This document shows, piece after piece, positions 1 to 5,918 of a DNA stretch of 6,185 nucleotides (positions are counted from its first letter, which is position 1; each line of letters opens with the position of its first letter). A program made the translations under genes and the position numbers. The notes beneath the pieces were generated by a model that was given only the letters and a program-made list of their open reading frames with translations, did no database searches and was not told the origin of the DNA. Origin of the DNA: an uncultured Rhizobiaceae group bacterium (lineage in GTDB: Bacteria > Pseudomonadota > Alphaproteobacteria > Rhizobiales > Rhizobiaceae); the NCBI GenBank assembly GCA_905479965.1, contig CAJQOR010000441.1:1-6185 (forward strand), written 5' to 3'.

Positions 1-580
1 CCCTGAAACGCTCAAACCTTTTGGCATCAATGTTTATGAGTTAACCGAAAGCTGCATCCACATTGCACAAAAAAATGCTGCGAGCATGGATGATATGTAC
101 AACGATCTTTTAAATCTTGGAAAGATCTTTGATGTTGAAGATAAAGCAAATGCGCTTGTTGCAAGCTATAAAGATGAACTTTCTTCCTTTACTTCAAACC
201 TTGCACCGCTTGAAAACGCACCGCGTGTTTTCATCTATGATAGCGGCGAAGAAACACCATTTACCGCCGGTCGTTATGCCATGCCCAATGCTTTAATCGA
301 AGCAGCAGGTGGCGTTAACATCATGAATGACTTTGAAAAAAGCTGGGCAACTGTTGGTTGGGAAGCTGTGGTTGAGCGGAACCCGCAAGTAATTGTTATT
401 GTCAATTATGGAACAGTAACGGCTGACGAAAAACGTGCTTTCATGATGTCGAACCCAGCATTTGCAGATATTGACGCTGTTAAAAATGATCGTTTCGTCA
501 CGCTTGAATATGTTGAAGCTACTCCAGGTCCACGTAACATTAAAGCGGTGAAAACACTCGCATCTGCATTTCGCAAATGA
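1..580 (+). CDS. Periplasmic binding protein of a metal-chelate ABC importer (BtuF/FepB class), 5'-truncated
   Basis: The frame is open to the left window edge (first full codon at base 2), so the signal peptide and N-lobe are missing; 192 C-terminal residues remain. The first Met is at base 86, but coding-quality sequence (PETLKPFGINVYEL...) precedes it, so it is not the true start. What is left fits the helical-backbone class III binding-protein fold: the long interdomain helix and following helices (about residues 22-65), a C-lobe strand and loop with DSGEE at 80-84, a ligand-side segment ending AAGGVN, and the family-typical stretch WEAVVERNPQVIVIV (about 120-134) followed by NPAFADIDAVKNDRF (about 151-165). 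Such proteins capture iron-siderophore, haem, cobalamin or related chelates in the periplasm and dock on a FecCD/BtuC permease, which is exactly the next gene, overlapping by four bases. The substrate cannot be told from this fragment. Class is fairly sure; ligand is open. Confidence 0.88.
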   Translation, partial: PETLKPFGINVYELTESCIHIAQKNAASMDDMYNDLLNLGKIFDVEDKANALVASYKDELSSFTSNLAPLENAPRVFIYDSGEETPFTAGRYAMPNALIEAAGGVNIMNDFEKSWATVGWEAVVERNPQVIVIVNYGTVTADEKRAFMMSNPAFADIDAVKNDRFVTLEYVEATPGPRNIKAVKTLASAFRK

Positions 581-1632
581 GACCAAGTGATAAAACAACA
601 TTGACCGATCACAATTCTAAAAGAACCTATCGTCTTGCATTAGCTGTGGGTTTTGCCACACTTTTAATGTCGATAACCGTGGCGGTCAGTGTTGGCGCTA
701 TTTCCATACCCTTTTCAACCGTCTGGGGTGTGATAACCAACAAATTCGTTGATGGCCTTGTGCCGGTCAATTGGTCAGCGGGTCGAGAAGCTATTATCTG
801 GGAAATCAGATTACCAAGATCCTTGCTTGCATGTCTTGTGGGGGCGGGTTTAGCCATTGTCGGCGCCAGCCTTCAAGCTGTCACCCGAAATCAGCTCGCC
901 GACCCACACCTTTTAGGTATATCTGCAGGCAGTGCCTTTGGTGCTATCTTAGCGCTCCTGCATACTGGTCTATTTCTTGGCTTGGTGACGGTTCCGTTAT
1001 TTGCATTTTTAGGTGCACTTATTGCCACTTTGCTTGTACTAGGCGTTTCCAGATTTGCATCCGCTACCAGCGCAGACAAACTTATCCTTGCCGGTGTTGC
1101 AGTATCTTTTATCGTCATGTCACTCGCCAATGTACTCATCTTCTTAGGCGATCCACGCGCAACACACACCGTCGTTTTTTGGATGCTCGGTGGTCTTGGT
1201 TTGGCACAATGGGAACAGCTCATCTATCCATTGATCATTCTCACAATATGCGGCGGATATCTTAAGCTTAATGCCGCAAATTTAAATGCAATGACTGTGG
1301 GCGACGAGACGGCATCCACGTTAGGAATTGCTGTTACAAGGTTCAGATTAATCGTCTTTGCAGTCGGCGCGTTTATCACCGGGGTGATGGTGGCTTTTTC
1401 CGGAATTATCGGATTTGTAGGATTAATGGTGCCACATATTGCAAGATTATTTGTCGGCGGCAATTATAACCGCGTTCTTCCAGTCTCCGCACTTTTAGGT
1501 GCGATATTCTTGATTTGGGCAGATTTCATCTCCCGCACCATCATGTCACCAGACGATATGCCCATCGGCATCGTTACCGGATTAATTGGTGGTTTCTTCT
1601 TCATCTGGCTCTTAAGAAGCCGTGTTAGATAG
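577..1632 (+). CDS. FecCD/BtuC-family permease of a metal-chelate ABC importer
   Basis: This 351-residue inner-membrane protein has the usual length for the family and many hydrophobic helices, compatible with the ten-helix BtuC fold. Family landmarks are clear: RLPRSLLACLVGAG (78-91), then GASLQAVTRNQLADPHLLGISAGSAFGA (about 96-123), the cytoplasmic segment GDETASTLGI (242-251) that contacts the ATPase, GIIGFVGLMVPHIAR (276-290), and the C-terminal MPIGIVTGLIGGFFFIWLL. As a dimer it would form the channel for an iron-chelate, haem or cobalamin-type ligand delivered by the preceding binding protein. The start ATG overlaps the upstream stop as ATGA (577-580). No clear Shine-Dalgarno is seen, which suggests translational coupling. 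A candidate terminator follows the stop by a few bases, and no ATPase gene comes after it, so the energising subunit must be encoded upstream of the window or elsewhere. Confidence 0.93.
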   Translation: MRPSDKTTLTDHNSKRTYRLALAVGFATLLMSITVAVSVGAISIPFSTVWGVITNKFVDGLVPVNWSAGREAIIWEIRLPRSLLACLVGAGLAIVGASLQAVTRNQLADPHLLGISAGSAFGAILALLHTGLFLGLVTVPLFAFLGALIATLLVLGVSRFASATSADKLILAGVAVSFIVMSLANVLIFLGDPRATHTVVFWMLGGLGLAQWEQLIYPLIILTICGGYLKLNAANLNAMTVGDETASTLGIAVTRFRLIVFAVGAFITGVMVAFSGIIGFVGLMVPHIARLFVGGNYNRVLPVSALLGAIFLIWADFISRTIMSPDDMPIGIVTGLIGGFFFIWLLRSRVR

Positions 1633-1638
1633 ACGGCT

Positions 1639-1663
1639 AAAAGCGATAAAATATCGATTTTTT
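1639..1663 (+). terminator. Candidate Rho-independent terminator after the FecCD-type permease
   Basis: CGATA (1644-1648) pairs perfectly with TATCG (1652-1656) around a three-base AAA loop. The stem is preceded by AAAA (1639-1642) and followed, after one A, by TTTTTT (1658-1663). The A-tract can pair with the T-tract across a single G/A mismatch, lengthening the stem. It lies six bases after the TAG stop of the permease. The stem is short and has few G-C pairs, so termination may be partial. Position and T-tract support the call; strength is uncertain. Confidence 0.5.
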
Positions 1664-1685
1664 ACAACTCAATAAGTGAATTTTA

Positions 1686-1700
1686 TGGTGAAAAACACCA
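1686..1700. repeat. Small perfect inverted repeat (TGGTG-N5-CACCA)
   Basis: TGGTG (1686-1690) and CACCA (1696-1700) are exact reverse complements separated by AAAAA. No T-tract follows on the plus strand, so it does not look like a terminator for the upstream operon. It could be a protein-binding site or a chance hairpin; nothing else identifies it. Confidence 0.3.
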
Positions 1701-1772
1701 AAACACGGGAGATATTGGGCATTCAACATATTGTGATGGCAATGGCAATAGACGAACATGCATCTATTCGTT

Positions 1773-1790
1773 ACCACGTGGTTTTATAAA
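1773..1790 (+). promoter_or_regulatory. Operator-like palindrome ACCACGTGGT next to a -10-like element
   Basis: ACCACGTGGT (1773-1782) is a perfect 10-bp palindrome with a central CG, directly followed by TATAAA (1785-1790), which resembles a -10 hexamer. It sits about 75 bases before the start of the YnjB-like gene, where a repressor site for the four-gene operon would be expected. No good -35 hexamer was found at 16-18 bases from TATAAA, nor for a second -10-like TATAAG at 1811-1816. The palindrome is seen directly; its role as an operator is inference. Confidence 0.3.
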
Positions 1791-1856
1791 ATTGGGAGAT
1801 CTTGATCTGATATAAGGGTCGCTCAAGCAATAATAAAAGCATAAATGTGAGGAACC

Positions 1857-3089
1857 ATGAGAAATATAATTAAAACAGCTTTGTTTGCGACGGCCATTTC
1901 GTTTGCATCGGTCAATTCATACGCTGATACATCCGACGGCGAGGCGCTCTTAAACAAATCATGGGATGAAATTAAAACAACCGCCAAAGGTGGTGAAGTT
2001 AATTGGTTCATGTGGGGAGGCTCCGATAGTATCAACCAGTATGTATCTGAATTTATTGGCGGCATCTTAAAAGATGAATACGACATTACGCTAAACCGCG
2101 TTGGAATTAGTGACACGGCTGAAGTGGTCAACATTGTGCTTGGCGAAAAAGAAGCGGGTGTCACCGATAAAGGCACGGTTGACATGATTTGGATCAATGG
2201 TGAAAACTTCCGCACAATGAAGCAGGGAGATTTAGCTTATTGTGGTTACACTGATTTATTACCCAATAATGCGCTTGTGAACTGGGACAACCCATCAATC
2301 GCAAATGATTTTGGTGTACCCGTTGATGGCTGCGAAGTCCCATGGTCAAAAACCCAATTCTCATTCACTCACAACACAACAACGGTTGAAAATCCGCCAC
2401 GCTCAATTGGTGAATTAATTGAGTGGGTCAAAGCAAATCCTGGCCAGTTCACTTATCCCGCTCCACCGGATTTTAATGGTGCGGTATTTGTGCGTCACGT
2501 ATTTTATCATGCGGCCGGTGGAGTTGAAAATCTATTGGGCGAATTTGATCAGGCCAAATATGATGAAGTTTCCGCCAAAACATGGCAAATACTCAACGAC
2601 CTTGAGCCATACCTCTGGCGCGAAGGCAAAACTTATCCAACGACAATTGCAGCTCATGAGCAACTTTATGCCAATTCAGAAATAGCGCTCACCTTCAATT
2701 ATGAACCGGCTGGCGTCGGCATTAAAATTGAAAACGGCACCTTCCCTCCAACAAGTCAGGGTTATGGGTTAACAGACGGGACAATTGGCAACACCAATTA
2801 CACGATCATCCCATTTAATTCGCCAAACAAGGCTGCGGCGCTCGTCTTGCAGAACGTCTTGCTATCGGGAAAAGCACAGCTTAAAAAAGCACAACCAAGT
2901 GTATGGGGCGCAGCACCTGCAATCGAGATTGACCGCACAGCGGACGACATTAAAACAAGCTTTGCCAAAATTGAAAAGCATCCAAAAGTTGCCCCTGCCA
3001 AAGAGCTTGCAAAAACTGCTTTGCCAGAACTTCAAGCATCTTGGATTTCAGCCATTGAAAAAGGCTGGATTGAAAACGTCGGACGATAA
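1857..3089 (+). CDS. YnjB-like periplasmic solute-binding protein of an ABC importer
   Basis: This is a 410-residue secreted protein, about the length of E. coli YnjB. The signal peptide is clear: basic start MRNIIK, hydrophobic core to about residue 19, and a likely cleavage after SYA (residue 23). The mature protein matches the YnjB pattern as I recall it: WFMWGGSDSINQYV (50-63), the segment from VDM at 108 through WINGENFRT (112-120), PGQFTYPAPPDFNGAVFV (195-212), PYLWREGK (251-258), a Leu-Thr-Phe-Asn strand near 278-281, IGNTNYTIIP (310-319), and AQPSVWG near 345-351. It should bind an unknown small solute in the periplasm and hand it to the two permeases downstream. TGAGGA at 1848-1853 provides a ribosome binding site, with a short spacing. 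Two cysteines, C129 and C159, could form a disulfide. It opens the four-gene operon, but a 103-base structured gap separates it from the permeases. The substrate has not been established for this family to my knowledge. Confidence 0.9.
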   Translation: MRNIIKTALFATAISFASVNSYADTSDGEALLNKSWDEIKTTAKGGEVNWFMWGGSDSINQYVSEFIGGILKDEYDITLNRVGISDTAEVVNIVLGEKEAGVTDKGTVDMIWINGENFRTMKQGDLAYCGYTDLLPNNALVNWDNPSIANDFGVPVDGCEVPWSKTQFSFTHNTTTVENPPRSIGELIEWVKANPGQFTYPAPPDFNGAVFVRHVFYHAAGGVENLLGEFDQAKYDEVSAKTWQILNDLEPYLWREGKTYPTTIAAHEQLYANSEIALTFNYEPAGVGIKIENGTFPPTSQGYGLTDGTIGNTNYTIIPFNSPNKAAALVLQNVLLSGKAQLKKAQPSVWGAAPAIEIDRTADDIKTSFAKIEKHPKVAPAKELAKTALPELQASWISAIEKGWIENVGR

Positions 3090-3099
3090 GATAAATCTT

Positions 3100-3130
3100 G
3101 ATCCCGCAGCCATATCTGCGTTGTGGGATC
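3100..3130 (+). repeat. Strong intercistronic hairpin between binding-protein and permease genes
   Basis: GATCCC (3100-3105) is the exact reverse complement of GGGATC (3125-3130). Inside, CGCAG (3105-3109) pairs with CTGCG (3116-3120) around the loop CCATAT, leaving TTGTG as a bulge; alternatively the stem runs continuously for 11 pairs with two G-U wobbles. No T-tract follows, so it is not a typical intrinsic terminator. A hairpin at this place, 10 bases after a binding-protein stop codon, could protect the upstream mRNA from 3' decay and raise binding-protein levels over permease levels, as known for malE-malF. That role is inferred. Confidence 0.6.
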
Positions 3131-3192
3131 GTTCTCCAGATACCACTCAAGACATCTGTTAACGCAGAGATTTCTGGGGTAAAGTTAGCGTA

Positions 3193-4056
3193 ATGTCAGA
3201 TCGCTCGAAAATATTCATCTTGTTGTTTCCAGCAATGCTTGTCATTGTCACGTTGTTTTTTGGTGGTCTTGTCATCGGACTGATGCGTAGCTTTAATTAC
3301 ATGCCAATCATCGGTCTGACAGAGCCTAATTTTCACGCTTACATCTCAGTATTTTCAGACATTGAATTCTATCATTCTTTTCTGCTGACATTTCATATCG
3401 CTTTTACATCCACAGCCATATCGTCTGTTCTAGCTATTGGTGCCGCACTCTTATTAAGGCGTAGCTTTGTCGGCAAATTTATTGTCAATTTTCTATTTCA
3501 ACTCAACCTAACGATCCCGCATTTGGTGGGAGCTATAGGTATGCTCTATTTGTTTTCGCAATCTGGTAGCTTTGCGCGCCTTGCGGCTGAATGGCATATT
3601 ATTGCGCGCCCAAGTGACTTCCCTGCCTTGATTTTCGATCCATATGCTATCGGCATCATCATGCAATATGTCTGGAAAGAAGTTCCATTTATCGGCGTCA
3701 TCGTACTTGCAAATATGCAGTCGATTGGCGAAGACTATGAAAGCGTGGCACGATCATTGGGCGCGAGCAAATGGCAATCCTTCCGCCATGTCCTCTTACC
3801 AATGATTTTCCCCGGCGTATTATCTGCCTCGATCATCGTTTTTGCATTTACCTTCGGTGCCTACGAAATCCCTGCATTACTGGGTGCAAATTATCCTGCG
3901 GCCTTACCGGTGCTAGCCTATCAAAAATACACAAATGTAGATCTAGCCGCGCGTCCTGAAGCCATGGCCATGGCAGTTATCATTGCGATATTATGTGCAT
4001 TTCTCATCTGGATTTACATACGATATTGCCGACACCGCATTCGGGGACGTGTATGA
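3193..4056 (+). CDS. ABC importer inner-membrane permease, first subunit (YnjC N-half / PotB-ThiP type)
   Basis: This 287-residue permease has about six hydrophobic helices (roughly 7-31, 62-88, 99-121, 150-175, 206-228 and 256-278) and a basic C-terminus (RYCRHRIRGRV). The cytoplasmic EAA loop that docks on the ATPase is clear: EDYESVARSLGASKWQSF (180-197), with the conserved Gly at 190 and LP at 202-203. It would form a heterodimeric channel with the next gene product for the ligand of the YnjB-like protein. ATG 3193 is the only plausible start: the frame has a stop at 3160-3162 and no other start codon between. The nearest Shine-Dalgarno-like run is GGGG at 3176-3179, 13 bases from the ATG, so initiation is probably weak or structure-dependent. 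The gene ends in ATGA shared with the next gene. Confidence 0.93.
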   Translation: MSDRSKIFILLFPAMLVIVTLFFGGLVIGLMRSFNYMPIIGLTEPNFHAYISVFSDIEFYHSFLLTFHIAFTSTAISSVLAIGAALLLRRSFVGKFIVNFLFQLNLTIPHLVGAIGMLYLFSQSGSFARLAAEWHIIARPSDFPALIFDPYAIGIIMQYVWKEVPFIGVIVLANMQSIGEDYESVARSLGASKWQSFRHVLLPMIFPGVLSASIIVFAFTFGAYEIPALLGANYPAALPVLAYQKYTNVDLAARPEAMAMAVIIAILCAFLIWIYIRYCRHRIRGRV

Positions 4057-4877
4057 GTATAGGGAAAAAATCACCCCTACAAAACCTTCGCGTTTTGACA
4101 GGTATTGTATTGATCACATGGCTGGTATTACCACTGATCCCACTTGCCATTTGGTCGTTTGCCAAAGGCTGGTATTTCCCTGACCTTTTACCAAAACGCT
4201 GGACGTTAAATGCGTGGGAATATGCGCTCTCAGACACATCTGGCGTATTGGACAGTTTGTGGGTCACGATTTGGGTATCCCTTTGCGCCACAGCCTTGTC
4301 GATTTTGGTTGGTGTACCCGCAGGACGTGCTTTGGGCATGTATAAGTTCAAGGGCAAAGAACTTATTGAGCTTATGATACTTGCGCCCGTGATCGTACCA
4401 GGCATAGCGGTCATTCTTGGCATTCACTCAATCTTTTTGTTTTTGGGTTTGAACAACACAATGACCGGGGTAATTCTTGTTCATTTAATCCCCACATTGC
4501 CTTATATGACATTGGTCATGTCAGGTATTTTTGCCAATTACGATCCAGCATTTGAAGACCAAGCACGCAGCCTGGGCGCCTCTCCACTTAAGACGTTTTG
4601 GTATGTCGCATTGCCCGCCATCATGCCCGGGATCATCGTTGGCGGCTTATTTGCATTTTTGGTATCATGGAGCCAATACATCTTAACGCTTCTCATTGGA
4701 GGTGGCCGCATCATCACCTTGCCATTGCTCTTATTTAACTTTGCAACATCAGGGCGCAATGACATCACAGGCGCAATTGGGATGATATATATTCTACCAG
4801 GTATCATTGTTTTATTACTCACTGCAAAACACTTGTCTGGTCGCAGTGGCGCTGTTGGAGGCTTTGGGCAAATTTGA
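4053..4877 (+). CDS. ABC importer inner-membrane permease, second subunit (YnjC C-half / PotC type)
   Basis: This 274-residue permease begins at the ATG inside the ATGA overlap (4053-4056), with GGGGA at 4043-4047 as ribosome binding site. The open frame extends 20 codons further upstream, but those codons lie within the previous gene and read as hydrophilic non-family sequence. A first helix (about 13-36) is followed by the usual five-helix core. The EAA loop is FEDQARSLGASPLKTFWYVALP (167-188), with the Gly at 175 and LP at 187-188. It should pair with the preceding permease to make the membrane channel and contact one ATPase subunit. E. coli YnjC is, as I recall, one fused protein of about 500 residues; here the two halves are separate, translationally coupled genes. 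The next gene overlaps by four bases (TTGA). Confidence 0.92.
   Translation: MSIGKKSPLQNLRVLTGIVLITWLVLPLIPLAIWSFAKGWYFPDLLPKRWTLNAWEYALSDTSGVLDSLWVTIWVSLCATALSILVGVPAGRALGMYKFKGKELIELMILAPVIVPGIAVILGIHSIFLFLGLNNTMTGVILVHLIPTLPYMTLVMSGIFANYDPAFEDQARSLGASPLKTFWYVALPAIMPGIIVGGLFAFLVSWSQYILTLLIGGGRIITLPLLLFNFATSGRNDITGAIGMIYILPGIIVLLLTAKHLSGRSGAVGGFGQI
4857..4861 (+). promoter_or_regulatory. Ribosome binding site supporting a TTG start
   Basis: GGAGG (4857-4861) lies 12 bases before TTG 4874, inside the end of the second permease gene. The ATG at 4881 is out of frame with the ATPase, and the first in-frame ATG lies far inside the conserved domain, after Walker A. TTG is therefore the only start that keeps the intact N-terminal strand (MTHVSIKNLSKTY). 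Spacing is somewhat long, so coupling through the TTGA overlap probably contributes. Confidence 0.6.
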
Positions 4878-5911
4878 CACATGTTTCAATCAAAAATCTG
4901 TCGAAAACCTATAAAGGAGTTGATGCACCAGCATTGGATAATCTTTCGCTTGAAATCCCGTCAGGTGAGCTTACCGCTTTATTGGGACCATCAGGTTGCG
5001 GCAAAACAACAACAATGAAGATGATCGCCGGTCTGCTTGAACCTTCATCAGGTGATATCACTTTTGACGGGCGTTCGGTCTTAAGCGATAAACCTGAAAA
5101 TCGTGGCGCGGTGATGGTGTTTCAAAACTATCTTTTGTTTCCCTATATGAGCGTTTCAGACAATATTGGTTTTGGTTTGAAGATGCGCAATATTGATGCG
5201 AACCAGATTAAAAAACGCGTTGATGAAATGCTTGAGATGGTGAAACTTCCCGATCTAGGCAAACGAAAACCAAGCGAGCTATCTGGTGGGCAACAACAGC
5301 GCGTCGCACTCGCACGCGCACTTATCATCCAGCCGCAAGTTTTATTGCTAGATGAGCCACTATCTAATCTTGATGCGCATTTACGTTTTGAAATGCGAGA
5401 TCTTATTCGATCACTTCAACAAGAGATGAAAATCACGACTATATTTGTCACCCACGACCAAGAAGAAGCGGTGGTACTCGCGGATAAAATAGCGCTCATT
5501 CTGAATGGTAAAATGAAGCAATATGACACCCCACAAGCGTTTTACAAATCACCCATTGATGAAGCAACGGCTCGCTTTTTTGGATGCTCTAATTTCATCA
5601 AAGGAACTTTTGTTAATGGAAGCTTTGATAGCCCAATTGGAAAACTAAAAATTCCAAGCTCATTTGAAAACGGTGATGGCACCCTCACGCTTCGACCTGA
5701 AAATGTTCAGATCACCGATGATAAATCGAAAGAAAACACGTTCTACGCATCGATTTTAAATATTATCTATATGGGTACCCAAACACGTCTAAAATTAAAA
5801 TTAGCTAACTTAGAAATTGATGCCATTGTTAATCCAAATGAGGTCGATGGCGTAAAGATTGGCGACGAGATCATTATACATTTGCCGCAAGAAACGCTGT
5901 GGAAAATCTAA
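4874..5911 (+). CDS. ABC importer ATPase with C-terminal TOBE-type region (MalK/PotA class)
   Basis: This 345-residue ATPase has every expected motif: Walker A GPSGCGKTT (38-46), Q-loop Gln 84 in VFQNYLLFP, signature LSGGQQQR (136-143), Walker B VLLLDEP (156-162) with catalytic Glu 161, D-loop SNLD (164-167) and switch His 194 in VTHD. After about residue 235 comes a C-terminal extension with LRPENVQI (273-280) and beta-rich sequence to the end, typical of a TOBE domain, which in relatives serves regulation or dimer contacts. It would power the import system encoded by the three genes before it. The start is TTG, overlapping the upstream stop as TTGA. E. coli YnjD is shorter (about 217 residues, from memory) and lacks this C-terminal region, so the ATPase is closer in build to the MalK/PotA/UgpC type. 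Its stop is seven bases from the stop of the opposing gene. Confidence 0.94.
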   Translation: MTHVSIKNLSKTYKGVDAPALDNLSLEIPSGELTALLGPSGCGKTTTMKMIAGLLEPSSGDITFDGRSVLSDKPENRGAVMVFQNYLLFPYMSVSDNIGFGLKMRNIDANQIKKRVDEMLEMVKLPDLGKRKPSELSGGQQQRVALARALIIQPQVLLLDEPLSNLDAHLRFEMRDLIRSLQQEMKITTIFVTHDQEEAVVLADKIALILNGKMKQYDTPQAFYKSPIDEATARFFGCSNFIKGTFVNGSFDSPIGKLKIPSSFENGDGTLTLRPENVQITDDKSKENTFYASILNIIYMGTQTRLKLKLANLEIDAIVNPNEVDGVKIGDEIIIHLPQETLWKI

Positions 5912-5918
5912 GTCAGGC

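Noticed and set aside
771..1265. Plus-strand open frame of 164 codons inside the FecCD-type permease gene
   Set aside because: It lies wholly within a well-supported gene in another frame, and its product is rich in Cys, Arg and His without family sense.
1686..1700. TGGTG/CACCA hairpin as a second terminator
   Set aside because: No T-tract follows on the plus strand, and on the minus strand there is no gene that it would terminate.
1802..1821. TGATCTG-ATAA stretch resembling the 3' part of a TPP (THI-box) riboswitch
   Set aside because: The CTGAGA core and the matching 5' helix are absent in 1633-1856, and the GCGTAGGGA-like end is missing. The likeness is limited to a few bases.
1823..2215. 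Minus-strand open frame over the promoter region and start of the YnjB-like gene
   Set aside because: It is antisense to a gene with a clear signal peptide and family motifs; no recognisable protein or ribosome binding site.
3993..4052. Longer upstream start (3993) for the second permease
   Set aside because: The extra 20 residues overlap the end of the first permease, do not resemble a permease N-terminus, and the ATG at 4053 has GGGGA at proper spacing and a classic ATGA overlap.
4004..4423. Minus-strand open frames opposite the second permease
   Set aside because: They are antisense shadows of a permease gene with a clear EAA loop and have no family resemblance.
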